A DNA stretch of 64,000 nucleotides from Roseibium denhamense. GTDB taxonomy: Bacteria > Pseudomonadota > Alphaproteobacteria > Rhizobiales > Stappiaceae. Positions 51,644-60,855 of the stretch are shown piece after piece (position 1 is the first letter of the stretch; every line of letters starts with the position of its first letter). The notes beneath the pieces were generated by a model. That model was not told the DNA's origin. It worked only from the letters and a program-made list of their open reading frames with translations, and ran no database searches. A program made the position numbers and the translations under genes. The DNA lies in the NCBI RefSeq assembly GCF_009711415.1, contig NZ_SMLZ01000109.1:151985-215984 (forward strand), written 5' to 3'.

Positions 51644-53520
51644 TGGCTGAAATCCCTGTCAAAAATATAGGATCGGCGCTTAGCGATCTTGCGCGCACTC
51701 TCAATAGCCGACTGAATATCAAAGGTGGCGCGGATGCCGTCCTGGCTCGGCTTGACAACGGCGGAATAAACCAGCGGAAAATTCTGCAAGGTGGACAAGA
51801 TCGGATTGGGCGATGTCATGCCAAGACCGCAACGGCTGGTCTCGATGATGGTGCCAGACAGGTCCTTGAGGTAGTCGATGTCCTCTGGGTTCGCGAGACC
51901 CTTCTGGAATTTCTGAATCGCCTTTTGCAGGAACACATTTCCAACGCGGCACGGTGTGCAATAGCCACAACTCTCGTGCACGAAGAAAGACATGTAGTAT
52001 TCAACGATCTCAAGAATGTTCCGCTCACCGTTAAAGACGATGATGGCCCCGCCCGTTGCCAGATCGTCAAAGGTGAGTTTGCGGTGAAAGCTGTCGCGGG
52101 CAATCATGGCACCGCTCGGGCCGCCAACCTGGACAGCGGTCGCGTCCTCACCGCCGACAATCTCCAGAAGCTCCCACATGGTGTGGCCATAGGGGAGTTC
52201 GTAGATGCCAGGGTTCAGACAATCACCGGATACGGAAAAGAGCTTGGTCCCATGGCTGCCATCGGTTCCCATGTCATGAAACCACGCCGCTCCTTTGTCG
52301 AGGATCCGCGCCGCATGGCAGAAGGTCTCAACATTGTTGACGACTGTCGGATAGCCGAGATAGCCGCGATTGACCGGAAACGGTGGCCGGGTTTTGGGTT
52401 CACCCGATAGACCTTCACAGGAACTGATGAGCGCACCCTCCTCACCGCAGATATACGCCCCCGCTCCGAGTTGAAGCCTGATGTCGAAGGTGAAGCCCTT
52501 CTTGCCCATGATGTCGGATCCAAGAAGTCCGCGTGACCTGCGGTCTTCGAGAACCTGTTCAATCAGCTCGCGCAGGTAAACATATTCGCCGCGCAGATAG
52601 AGGATACCCTCCTTGGCTCCAACAGCCCGGGCTGCGATTGTCATGCCTTCGATCAAGAGGTGCGGACGTTCGGTGAGCAAAACCCTGTCCTTGAAGGTGC
52701 CCGGCTCCCCCTCATCCGCATTACAGATGATGAAATGCTTTTCGGCGGTCTCGGATGCTGCAAACCGCCACTTCCGGCCAGTAGTGAACCCGGCACCGCC
52801 GCACCCGCGAAGACCGCTGGCCTCAACTTGGTTGACGATTTGTACCGGCGTCATCGAAAGCGCCTTGACCAGGCCCGCGTCTTCAGGAACAGGGCCCAGC
52901 AGGCACTCACCGGCGTGCCGAATATTGTTGTCCACCTGCCGGAGTGCCCGTTCATGCGGGCTGAGGTGATTGAAACGGTCACTGACAAGGGTTTCAGGCG
53001 CAGTTCCCGACTGCAAGGCCTCTGCCGCGGACCGCGCTGTTTCAGGTGTCAAACCGGTCAGGACAATATCATTGATCATGGCCGCAGGCGCTTGATCGCA
53101 CATGCCGATGCAAGGTGTCACTTCAAGGGAAAAGGCACCATCGGCAGATGTTTCGCCCACTTTGATCCCGAGAACCTCTTCAAATGCGGCCGTAACCCCT
53201 TTGAGATCGGAGTATCGGTCGACAATATCGTCACACAGCCGGATGGTGACCCGGCCTTTTGGTGTCAGCGATAGAAACGAATAAAAACTCGCGACACCTT
53301 CAACTTCGATCCGCGTCAGATCTGTGGCCTCGGCGATCTTGTTCATTGTAGCCGGAGCAATCCACCTGTAGCGATCCTGCACGGCGCGCAAGATATCGAG
53401 CATGCGGTGTTTGTCATTGTCAAAGCGCTGGCAGATTTCTGCGATAACCGTCGCAGATGCAGGATCAAGATCACATGAGGGAGCTTTAATGCCATTGGTA
53501 TGTTCTTGCCCGTTATCCAT
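51640..53520 (-). CDS. hoxF: NAD-reducing hydrogenase diaphorase large subunit (NuoE-NuoF fusion)
   Basis: Subunit of 626 residues that binds NAD and FMN. The NuoE-like N-terminal domain (about residues 20-150) holds Cys in RLCDD and TPCIGMC, so the usual four-Cys motif is incomplete. The NuoF part has RGCGGAGFTTGRKW (NAD), AGAYICGEEGALISSCEG (FMN) and the [4Fe-4S] motif ESCGYCTPCR with later SRCGLG. The start at 53520 (MDNGQEH) follows GTGGGGTGC; an alternative GTG at 53544 is possible. It begins the hoxFUYH-hoxW-hyp transcription unit. Confidence 0.93.
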   Translation of the reverse strand: MDNGQEHTNGIKAPSCDLDPASATVIAEICQRFDNDKHRMLDILRAVQDRYRWIAPATMNKIAEATDLTRIEVEGVASFYSFLSLTPKGRVTIRLCDDIVDRYSDLKGVTAAFEEVLGIKVGETSADGAFSLEVTPCIGMCDQAPAAMINDIVLTGLTPETARSAAEALQSGTAPETLVSDRFNHLSPHERALRQVDNNIRHAGECLLGPVPEDAGLVKALSMTPVQIVNQVEASGLRGCGGAGFTTGRKWRFAASETAEKHFIICNADEGEPGTFKDRVLLTERPHLLIEGMTIAARAVGAKEGILYLRGEYVYLRELIEQVLEDRRSRGLLGSDIMGKKGFTFDIRLQLGAGAYICGEEGALISSCEGLSGEPKTRPPFPVNRGYLGYPTVVNNVETFCHAARILDKGAAWFHDMGTDGSHGTKLFSVSGDCLNPGIYELPYGHTMWELLEIVGGEDATAVQVGGPSGAMIARDSFHRKLTFDDLATGGAIIVFNGERNILEIVEYYMSFFVHESCGYCTPCRVGNVFLQKAIQKFQKGLANPEDIDYLKDLSGTIIETSRCGLGMTSPNPILSTLQNFPLVYSAVVKPSQDGIRATFDIQSAIESARKIAKRRSYIFDRDFSQ

Positions 53521-53591
53521 GACGCACCCCACAGACCTGAACACAGATCAATTCATCAAAGGCAGATGAATACGCGCGTTTTGGGCTCATG

Positions 53592-53607
53592 AGCAGTCTG
53601 AAGGCCA
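53592..53607 (-). promoter_or_regulatory. Possible sigma-54-type promoter element before hoxF
   Basis: On the minus strand, TGGCCTTCAGACTGCT has the -24/-12 spacing GG-N10-GC, 72 bp before the hoxF start. The core matches TGGC...TGC but lacks the consensus A of TGGCA. NAD-reducing hydrogenase operons in Ralstonia are sigma-54 dependent. No NtrC-type activator gene is present in the window, so this is weak. Confidence 0.3.
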
Positions 53608-53707
53608 TTGTCAAAACTCCCTGAACCAAAGGTCGCAGAGATAGCCCGAAGCGTCTTTGAGACATATCAAGTACCGGCAGCCGGCCGGTGGAACCGCGTG
53701 GCGGCGG

Positions 53708-56035
53708 TCAGTGCGCCCGGGTGACAGCAGCCGCAACCGCCTGTCCGAGAGCAAGCCCGCCGTCATTGCACGGCGCTTGTTTGGAAAAGAGGAGGGTCCA
53801 ACCTGCCTGTTCAAGACGATCCCTCAAGCCTTCCCGAAGGATACGGTTTTGAAAAACACCACCGGACAAAACCACATGTCCAGGTGTCGAACCGGACACC
53901 GCCGCGAGGCCACTTTCAAGCGCATCAATTAGCCCCAAATGAAACCGTGCCGCGATCCGGCCATCTGCAACCAGATTACGCTTGTCTTGCAAGAGCTGCT
54001 CCCACAGGGGCTTCATACCGATCTCCAGAAGCGCTTTTTGCTCTAGGAACACCTTATAACCGGCTTCATCTGGCACATACGGTGCAGCGGCTGCCTCCAG
54101 CAACATGGCCGCCTCACCTTCAAAACTCTGGCGATCAACGCAAAGGTCCAGAGCCGCTGCAACAGCATCGAACAAGCGTCCGGCAGAAGTTGAAACGGGT
54201 GCGTTGACGCCCTTCTCCATCATCGTGTCGAGCAGAGCCGATCTCCGGCTGGAAAACAGATCCACAGACACAGGGTCTGCAAGAACCTCGCGCCATGACA
54301 CTCCGAAACAATTCCTGAGATGGGCTTGAAGATTGCGCCAAGGCTCCACGCTTGCAGAAGCACCTCCGGGCATTGGCACCGCCTGGAGGTGGCCTAGGCG
54401 CTGGAAGCTCGCGAAATCACCTTGCAGAATCTCACCACCCCAAACCGTTCCATCCAGACCCCACCCCAATCCATCCAGGATAATGCCGTATGCGGGCCGA
54501 CACTGCTCGGTCGCAGCTTGGCATTCAGCCAAGACAGCGCACAGATGTGCATGGTGATGTTGAACCTTTACGAGCTCAGCTCCCAGCTCGTCCGCAAGCT
54601 CGCGGCCAAATTCGGTCGAACGATACTGGGGATGCTGGTCAACCGCGATGATGTCAGGTTTGAATTGATAGAGCTCCAAGTAAAGCCGAAGAGCCTTCCT
54701 GTAGTCCTTAAATGTAGCGGCATTTTCAAGATCGCCTATATGTTGGGACAAGACCGCATTCCGGCCATTCAAAAGACAAAAGGCTGCCTTCAACTCCCCT
54801 CCCATCGCAAGCACTTTTGGCGCATTCGCAAAGCTATCCGGGAGCCTTATCGGGCTTGGAGCCAATCCTCTCGCTCTGCGGATCACGACCGGCCCGCGCT
54901 TCTCCCACTGAAGAACACTGTCATCAACCCGGTTCACGATCTCCCGGTCATGCATGAGAAATCCGTCGACCAGGGCGCCAAGGCGCTGTGTTGCGCCATG
55001 GTTACTAATCTCCTGCGGATTGTTGGACAGATTGCCGGACGTAAGCACGATCGGAACGTCAAGCTGCGTCATAAGCAGATGATGCAAAGGTGTGTTTGGC
55101 AGCATCATGCCGAGCCGCGGCTGTTCGAAGGCAATCTCATTGGGCAGAGACGCGCCCTCCTTTTCGAGGAGAACGATGGGCGCTTCAGGGCCGGCGAGCA
55201 TGTATTCTTCGCTCTCGCTGACACGGCAATACTGGCGGACCTGGGCAATATCCCGCGCCATCAGAGCAAACGGCTTGCGTGGCCGGTTCTTTCGAAGGCG
55301 AAGCCGTTTGATCGCCTCTGAATTTCCCGCATCGCAGGCAATCTGAAAACCACCCAAACCCTTGATTGCGACGATATCACCCTGTTTCAAACGCCTCGCA
55401 ACCTTGGCAAAGACATCCTGCCCGTCGCGGTTTCCTTTAAGATCTTCAAACCAAAGCCTGGGTCCGCAATCCGGACACGCATTTGGCTGCGCATGAAAAC
55501 GCCGGTCATCCGGATCTTCATACTCCGTCCGGCACCTGCGGCACATGTCGAACACGGCCATCGATGTCGACGGGCGGTCATATGGGATTTGGCGCAGGAT
55601 GGAGAGCCTTGGCCCGCAATGGGTGCAGTTTGTGAACGGATAACCGAAGCGCCTGTTTGCCGGATCAAAAATCTCTTTAAGACACTGAGGACATGTCGCA
55701 GCATCTGGCACCACGCCCGTAGGCGCGCTCCCGTCCACGCTTGCAGCAATGGTGAACCCTGCAGGTGGATTGCAAGTCTTAGCCGAAACCGAGACCGCAT
55801 CTATCCGGGCCAATGGCGGTAGATCCTCGAGTAGCAAGCTGCTGAATTGCTTCAAATTGGCTTCGGACCCGAAAACCTCGATCAAAACGTCCGAACCGTC
55901 ATTCAAGACGGAGCCTTTAAGCCCAAGCCGGGAGGCCAATCGCCAGACGAAGGGACGGAGCCCGACACCTTGCACGAGCCCGCTAACGCGTATCGAGTGC
56001 CCAATGCCTGGCATGGATGTCTGAAGTTCGGTCAA
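53708..56035 (-). CDS. hypF: Carbamoyltransferase HypF
   Basis: Multidomain enzyme of 775 residues that makes the cyanide precursor from carbamoyl phosphate. It has an N-terminal acylphosphatase-like domain (RVSGLVQGVGLRPFVW), two zinc-finger motifs (CPQCLKEIFDP...CTHCGPR and CRRCRTEYEDP...CPDCGPR), a YrdC-like domain (GDIVAIKGLGGFQIACDA) and a C-terminal carbamoyltransferase domain (VKVQHHHAHLCAVLAE; VVLSGGVFQN). It lies 187 bp upstream of hoxF, leftward, with its own likely promoter after the blaR1 terminator. Confidence 0.95.
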   Translation of the reverse strand: MTELQTSMPGIGHSIRVSGLVQGVGLRPFVWRLASRLGLKGSVLNDGSDVLIEVFGSEANLKQFSSLLLEDLPPLARIDAVSVSAKTCNPPAGFTIAASVDGSAPTGVVPDAATCPQCLKEIFDPANRRFGYPFTNCTHCGPRLSILRQIPYDRPSTSMAVFDMCRRCRTEYEDPDDRRFHAQPNACPDCGPRLWFEDLKGNRDGQDVFAKVARRLKQGDIVAIKGLGGFQIACDAGNSEAIKRLRLRKNRPRKPFALMARDIAQVRQYCRVSESEEYMLAGPEAPIVLLEKEGASLPNEIAFEQPRLGMMLPNTPLHHLLMTQLDVPIVLTSGNLSNNPQEISNHGATQRLGALVDGFLMHDREIVNRVDDSVLQWEKRGPVVIRRARGLAPSPIRLPDSFANAPKVLAMGGELKAAFCLLNGRNAVLSQHIGDLENAATFKDYRKALRLYLELYQFKPDIIAVDQHPQYRSTEFGRELADELGAELVKVQHHHAHLCAVLAECQAATEQCRPAYGIILDGLGWGLDGTVWGGEILQGDFASFQRLGHLQAVPMPGGASASVEPWRNLQAHLRNCFGVSWREVLADPVSVDLFSSRRSALLDTMMEKGVNAPVSTSAGRLFDAVAAALDLCVDRQSFEGEAAMLLEAAAAPYVPDEAGYKVFLEQKALLEIGMKPLWEQLLQDKRNLVADGRIAARFHLGLIDALESGLAAVSGSTPGHVVLSGGVFQNRILREGLRDRLEQAGWTLLFSKQAPCNDGGLALGQAVAAAVTRAH

Positions 56036-56110
56036 TGGGGTCGCGGTATCTGGTCACGAAAACGATGTCTAATGTCTCTCAGAAGGCGTGACTGCTACAA
56101 GATGGATTTC

Positions 56111-56136
56111 AAAAAAAACGCGCCGTGAAGGCGCGC
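56111..56136 (-). terminator. Rho-independent terminator of the blaI-blaR1 unit
   Basis: On the minus strand GCGCGCC-TTCAC-GGCGCG is followed by eight T residues (56118-56111). The stem has six or more GC pairs and a 5-nt loop. It lies 22 bp downstream of the blaR1 stop and 75 bp before hypF, which separates the two units. Confidence 0.9.
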
Positions 56137-56158
56137 TCGATCAGGCTATTGGAGGAAA

Positions 56159-57310
56159 TCAGTCCGGTCTTTGCGCCAGCGTATTGATCGTTTCCAAGCG
56201 TTCCAGATTGATGATTGCCGACAGCATCAGCCGGTCCTGGCTCCAGTCCGCAGGCTTTTGCAAGGCAACACCGGCCATCAGGATGACGCCGGCCACAGGC
56301 AGGACCACCAAGGCCAGAACACTCCAGTGCGGGCGCAGCGAGCGTGTTTCAAGAAGCGCCTCGACCCGGCTCCGGAGTTTGTTCGCAGGCGACTTGCGGA
56401 AGAGCCGTTTATGAACATCCAGAAGAGCGACCGTGGCGATCGCCACCCGCTTGCCGCCAAGTTGTTCCTGCCGGCGGCGCACGCCGAATTCGGCCGCACG
56501 CAACAAGCACATGCAGTAAGATTTAAGGTCAACGCCGCGCCGTTCCGCAACGGCCTGATCGCACGCCAGCTCCCGGATGGTTTCCACTTCCTGTTTCCAG
56601 TAGAAGAAGGCTGGATTCCAGAAAAAGAGCGGGCGCACGATCTCAAGCACCATCTCCCAGACGAGGTCCCCTTGCCGGATGTGCTGGTACTCATGCTTCA
56701 GCACCATCTTCACATCCTCCGGCGATGCCAGCATCTCGGTTGGAACCACAACATAGTTCTTGAAGATCCCGCGTGCTGAAAACGGTGTTGCCACGGTGTC
56801 GGACAGCTTGAGCACAAGACGGCCATGGCTGCGCCAGTGATGGCTCTCCGCCAGGAGGCGCCGAAGCCGGGTCAGGCTCAAGAAGAGTTTTCCGATCCCG
56901 AAAGCGACACTTGCCGCGAAGGCGGCTGCAATCCCCAATCCAATGCCCGGCGCAGCGGTGACGATACTCTCAGTCAACCAGGCGCGGAAACCGAGCAGAG
57001 ATTGGAACTCCTCTGCCGGAAGGGCAATCCCGCCGCGCAGATACTGGGACACGGCATAATCGGAGAGGTTCACCGCCATATAGGCCGGAACAGCGCCTTC
57101 CGAATGAAGATGCGCAAATGCCAGAACCCCAAGCGGGGATAAGAAAACGAGAACAAGCACAGTGTTGAGAAGCGACAGTTGAACAGGAAAAGCGAGCTTT
57201 AGGCCCAACCGGCTGCCGATGTGCTTTGCGATTACCCACAACACCACCGCAAGGCCAAGTGTTATGTTCAGATCGATATAAATATCGAAGATCTGGTTAG
57301 TCAGCGTCAT
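56159..57310 (-). CDS. blaR1: BlaR1/MecR1-type M56 membrane peptidase
   Basis: Membrane metallopeptidase of 383 residues. The zinc motif HEYQH, followed by a distal Glu in RELACDQAV, places it in family M56. About four N-terminal helices precede the protease loop and one helix (WSVLALVVLPVAGVILMAG) ends it. The extracellular penicillin-binding sensor of true BlaR1 is absent, so the signal is unknown. The start at 57310 follows AGGAGGAGG and overlaps blaI by 14 nt. It would degrade BlaI on stimulus. Confidence 0.85.
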   Translation of the reverse strand: MTLTNQIFDIYIDLNITLGLAVVLWVIAKHIGSRLGLKLAFPVQLSLLNTVLVLVFLSPLGVLAFAHLHSEGAVPAYMAVNLSDYAVSQYLRGGIALPAEEFQSLLGFRAWLTESIVTAAPGIGLGIAAAFAASVAFGIGKLFLSLTRLRRLLAESHHWRSHGRLVLKLSDTVATPFSARGIFKNYVVVPTEMLASPEDVKMVLKHEYQHIRQGDLVWEMVLEIVRPLFFWNPAFFYWKQEVETIRELACDQAVAERRGVDLKSYCMCLLRAAEFGVRRRQEQLGGKRVAIATVALLDVHKRLFRKSPANKLRSRVEALLETRSLRPHWSVLALVVLPVAGVILMAGVALQKPADWSQDRLMLSAIINLERLETINTLAQRPD

Positions 57311-57692
57311 CTGTCCTCCTCCTGTCCAGCAACGCCCTAATTTCCTCCAAATCATTCTCCGAAAGCTCGTATTCGTCGACAAGCCGCGCCACCATGGATG
57401 CAGGCGTACTATCGAACAGTTTTTCTGAGAGATTTCTGAGAGAACGGGACTGGTAGGTGTCTTTGGTCAACCGAGGGGAATAGATGAATGTCTTGCCTTC
57501 TTTGCGGCTGTCCACGAAGCCCTTTTCATCGAGGATACGCATGATTGTGGCACAAGAGGTGTATGCGAGTTTGCGCTGAGGCGGGAGGCATGCCTGCAGA
57601 TCCCGCACAGACCCTTCGCCGATCTTCCAGAGCTCGCTCATGAACTCAAGTTCGACTTCGGTCAGAAACTCGTTACTTTTCCGCTTTGCCAT
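57297..57692 (-). CDS. blaI: BlaI/MecI family winged-helix repressor
   Basis: Repressor of 131 residues. Winged helix LTEVELEFMSELWKIGEGSV with recognition helix YTSCATIMRILDEKGFV (about 48-64), and a C-terminal dimerisation tail. No beta-lactamase or other target gene follows in the unit. It probably represses its own operon; no clear TACA-type operator was recognised upstream. Confidence 0.88.
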   Translation of the reverse strand: MAKRKSNEFLTEVELEFMSELWKIGEGSVRDLQACLPPQRKLAYTSCATIMRILDEKGFVDSRKEGKTFIYSPRLTKDTYQSRSLRNLSEKLFDSTPASMVARLVDEYELSENDLEEIRALLDRRRTDDAD

Positions 57693-57764
57693 TTCCCTGC
57701 TGCACCAGTTGCGATGTTGATACGGGCTTACGTCTGACAGATTTGCACGAAAGCAAAGAATTTA

Positions 57765-57792
57765 GCCAGCCCTTCCGCACAGAAGGGCTGGC
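57765..57792 (-). terminator. Hairpin terminator of the glycerol ABC operon
   Basis: A perfect 11-bp stem GCCAGCCCTTC/GAAGGGCTGGC with a 6-nt loop lies 10 bp after the DUF2160 stop. Minus-strand sequence after it is TAAATTCTTTGC, moderately T-rich. It ends the leftward operon before blaI. Confidence 0.75.
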
Positions 57793-57802
57793 CCGTGTTT
57801 GG

Positions 57803-58081
57803 TTACACTTTCCAGAAGCAGAACACGCCCCAGGCGATGCTGATGGCCAATGGCCACCAAAGAAGTCCGCCTATGAACGCCAGCCAGGCGAGGAAGATAT
57901 AGGCTGTGCCAAGCAAAGTGATGAAGAGACGGTCGCCCCGGGTCGTGGTGAGCCCCAGAACACCCTGCCGTTCATGCCCACCGGGATAGCGAACTTCAAG
58001 CACTGTCAAGAGGCCAATTGCCGAGAAGATGCCGACGAACAAGAGCGCTGTCGGCCAGGTCCAAGCCATCCATTCAAACAT
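57803..58081 (-). CDS. DUF2160 small membrane protein of the glycerol ABC operon
   Basis: Membrane protein of 92 residues with three hydrophobic segments (WPTALLFVGIFSAIGLLTV, FITLLGTAYIFLAWLAFI, WWPLAISIAWGVFCFW). It belongs to DUF2160, always seen in glycerol-type ABC operons. The gene overlaps glpQ by 1 nt and is last in the unit. It may be an accessory membrane subunit; role unproven. Confidence 0.88.
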   Translation of the reverse strand: MFEWMAWTWPTALLFVGIFSAIGLLTVLEVRYPGGHERQGVLGLTTTRGDRLFITLLGTAYIFLAWLAFIGGLLWWPLAISIAWGVFCFWKV

Positions 58082-58878
58082 CAGACCCTCCCCAGGGCAA
58101 AGCCCTTGGCAATGTAGTTACGCACGAAATAGATGACGATCGCGCCCGGAATAATGGTGAGCGTTCCGGCGGCGGCCAGAAGCCCGAGTTCGTATCCAGC
58201 CGATGATGCTGTCCGGGTCATCACTGCGGCAATCGGCTTGGCCTCAACCGCCGTCAGCGTTTTGGAAAGCAGCATTTCCACCCAGGAGAACATGAAGCAG
58301 AAGAATGCCGCCACACCCACGCCGGATTTGATCGCCGGCAGGAAGATGGTCATGAAGAACCGCGGAAAGGAATAGCCATCCACATAGGCAGTCTCATCCA
58401 GTTCTTTCGGCACCCCGCTCATGAAGCCTTCCAGGATCCAGACCGCGAGCGGAATGTTGAACAGGCAGTGAGCAAGTGCGACGGCGAGGTGCGTGTCGAA
58501 CAGGCCAACGGCCGAATAAAGCTGGAAGAACGGCAGGGCAAAGACCGCTGCCGGTGCCATCCGGTTTGTCAGCAGCCAGAAGAACAGATGCTTGTCGCCC
58601 ACGAAAGAATAGCGTGAGAATGCATACGCTGCCGGAAGCGCCACGGTCACCGAGATGACGGTATTCAGCGTCACGTAGATAATGGAGTTGATGTAACCCC
58701 AATACCAGGTCGGGTCCGTGAAGATCTCGATATAGTTATCGAACGTCCACGTTTGCGGAAAGAGCGAGAATCCGGACAGGATTTCGTTCGTGGTTTTGAA
58801 ACTCATCGCGACGAGCCAGTAGATCGGCAGCATCAGGAAGAGGATGTACAGGATGGGAACCAGGCTTCTCATTCTCAT
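58081..58878 (-). CDS. glpQ: Glycerol-type ABC transporter permease
   Basis: MalG-like permease of 265 residues with about six membrane segments and EAA-loop ELDETAYVDGYSFPRFFMTI. The ATG start at 58878 is preferred over a TTG at 58893, because the ribosome site GAGGAG lies between them. It follows glpP by 11 nt and couples to DUF2160 (TGATG). With GlpP it makes the channel for glycerol (substrate inferred from operon type). Confidence 0.88.
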   Translation of the reverse strand: MRMRSLVPILYILFLMLPIYWLVAMSFKTTNEILSGFSLFPQTWTFDNYIEIFTDPTWYWGYINSIIYVTLNTVISVTVALPAAYAFSRYSFVGDKHLFFWLLTNRMAPAAVFALPFFQLYSAVGLFDTHLAVALAHCLFNIPLAVWILEGFMSGVPKELDETAYVDGYSFPRFFMTIFLPAIKSGVGVAAFFCFMFSWVEMLLSKTLTAVEAKPIAAVMTRTASSAGYELGLLAAAGTLTIIPGAIVIYFVRNYIAKGFALGRV

Positions 58879-58889
58879 GATGGTTCTCC

Positions 58890-59756
58890 TCAAGCTTTAT
58901 TATCGTCTTTCGTCATCACCGTGTAGAACAGCCAGGAGGCGAACAACGTGATGGCGAAGTAGATGAGAGACATGGCAGCTGCGGGACCAAGGTCGAACTG
59001 ACCAAGGGCGATCTTCACGAGGTCGATCGACAGCAGCGTGGTCGAGTTGCCCGGACCACCACCGGTGAGAACGAACGGTTCGGTATAGATGTTGAAGCTG
59101 TCCATGAAGCGGAGCAGCACAGCGATCGTCAGAACCGTTTTCATCTTGGGCAGCTGAATGAAACGGAAGACGGCCCAGTTGGAAGCCCCGTCAATCTCGG
59201 CAGCCTGGTAATAGGCGTTCGGGATCGACACGAGACCAGCATAAGCAAGCAGCACGACCAGCGACGTCCAGTGCCAAACATCCATGACGATGATGGTTAC
59301 CCAAGCCGCCACCGGATCCTGTGTCATGTCATAGGATATTCCGACAACATGGTTCAGGAAGTAGCCGAGCAGGCCGATGTCCGGAAGAGTGAAGATGTTC
59401 CACATCGCGCCAACCACGTTCCACGGGATCAGCATCGGCAAGGCCATGAGGACCAGACAGACCGGAACCCAAGGTCCCTTGCGCGGCATCGCAAGCGCAA
59501 TCGCCACACCAAGCGGAACCTCGATGATGAGGATCATGAAAGTGAAGAAGAACTGACGTCCGAGCGCGTTATGGAAACGTTCCGACCGAAGGACCTCTTC
59601 AAACCAGCGCAGGCCTTCCCAAAAGAAAAGGTTGTCACCAAAGGTCTCCTGAACCGAGTAGTTCACAACGGTCATCATCGGGATGAGCGCGTTGAACGCC
59701 ACCAGGAACAGAACCGGCAGAACGAATAACCACGCCCGTTGATTTTGCGTTTTCAT
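58890..59756 (-). CDS. glpP: Glycerol-type ABC transporter permease
   Basis: MalF-like permease of 288 residues. N-terminal membrane segment WLFVLPVLFLVAFNALIPMM, EAA-type loop QAAEIDGASNWAVFRFIQLP, and later segments to the C-terminal TKDDNKA. The conserved GGGPGNSTTLLS follows the loop. It overlaps the glpT stop by 1 nt. Confidence 0.9.
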   Translation of the reverse strand: MKTQNQRAWLFVLPVLFLVAFNALIPMMTVVNYSVQETFGDNLFFWEGLRWFEEVLRSERFHNALGRQFFFTFMILIIEVPLGVAIALAMPRKGPWVPVCLVLMALPMLIPWNVVGAMWNIFTLPDIGLLGYFLNHVVGISYDMTQDPVAAWVTIIVMDVWHWTSLVVLLAYAGLVSIPNAYYQAAEIDGASNWAVFRFIQLPKMKTVLTIAVLLRFMDSFNIYTEPFVLTGGGPGNSTTLLSIDLVKIALGQFDLGPAAAMSLIYFAITLFASWLFYTVMTKDDNKA

Positions 59757-60844
59757 TAGGCTGCCTCCCCCGGAGTGCTCGCCAGCCAGCCATCTTTGTA
59801 AAGACGCGTCTGGGATTGTTTGAACGACAGGGTGACGGCCTCGCCAGCAGACGGCGCTTCCCCTTCAAGGATCGCATGGATGCGCTGATTGTGGGCAATC
59901 GCCTCGACGACCTTGTGCCGGCCGACATCGGACACTTTCCGAACTTGGGCAGACACTCCGGCACCGGACTTTTCAATGGTCACAAATTCCGGGCGGATAC
60001 CGATTTCGGCAGCTCCGTTCGCGACACCTTGAGCAGGCCCTTCCAAGGCGACCTGCGCATCGCCGAAGAAGGCAGCACCTTCCTTGACATCGCACGGAAG
60101 CACATTCATGCCCGGCGATCCGATGAAGTGGCCAACGAATGTATGGGTCGGGCGTTCAAACAGCTCGACAGGTGTGCCCATCTGAACGATTTCGCCGTCC
60201 TGCATTACCACGACCTTGTCAGCGAATGTCAGCGCTTCGGTTTGATCGTGCGTCACATAGATCATTGTGGCCTTCACCCGCTGGTGAAGTTCCTTCAGCT
60301 TGGACCGGAGCTTCCATTTCAAATGCGGATCGATCACGGTCAGCGGTTCATCGAACATGACAACATTGACGTCTTCACGCACGAGCCCGCGGCCCATGGA
60401 GATTTTCTGCTTGTTGTCGGGAGACAAGTTGGCTGCCCGGACATTCAGCATGTCCGTCACTTCGAGCATTTCGGCAATGCCGGTGACCCGCTTCTTGATG
60501 ATGTCTTCATCGCGGCCGCGGTTACGAAGTGGAAACGCCAAATTGTCGTAAACGGTCATCGTGTCGTAGATCACCGGGAACTGGAACACCTGCGCAATAT
60601 TCCGCTTGGCCGGCGGTAGGGTCGTGACATCCTGATCATCGAACAGGATCTTGCCCTCGGACGGGACCAGTAGACCGGAGATGATGTTAAGCAGCGTGGA
60701 CTTGCCGCAACCCGATGGCCCGAGCAGCGCGTAGGCTCCGCCATCTTCCCAGGTCAGATCGATTTTTTTCAAGGCGTAGTCTGCATCACCCTTCGGATCA
60801 GGGTGATAGCTGTGCCGCAGGTTTGAGAGTTTGATTTGTGCCAT
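59756..60844 (-). CDS. glpT: Glycerol-type ABC ATPase with degenerate signature motif
   Basis: ATPase of 362 residues. Walker [10 protein letters not shown] (42-50), Walker B VVMFDEP and H-loop VTHDQTEA (His199) are intact, but the signature LSGGQ is replaced by LSPDNKQK (140-147) and the D-loop reads LTVID. Paired with GlpS it would contribute the catalytic Walker site facing GlpS's intact LSGGQ. C-terminal regulatory domain present. It follows glpS by 11 nt. Assignment of the T/S names follows the Rhizobium operon and is tentative. Confidence 0.88.
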   Translation of the reverse strand: MAQIKLSNLRHSYHPDPKGDADYALKKIDLTWEDGGAYALLGPSGCGKSTLLNIISGLLVPSEGKILFDDQDVTTLPPAKRNIAQVFQFPVIYDTMTVYDNLAFPLRNRGRDEDIIKKRVTGIAEMLEVTDMLNVRAANLSPDNKQKISMGRGLVREDVNVVMFDEPLTVIDPHLKWKLRSKLKELHQRVKATMIYVTHDQTEALTFADKVVVMQDGEIVQMGTPVELFERPTHTFVGHFIGSPGMNVLPCDVKEGAAFFGDAQVALEGPAQGVANGAAEIGIRPEFVTIEKSGAGVSAQVRKVSDVGRHKVVEAIAHNQRIHAILEGEAPSAGEAVTLSFKQSQTRLYKDGWLASTPGEAA

Positions 60845-60855
60845 AGGTCCTCTCC

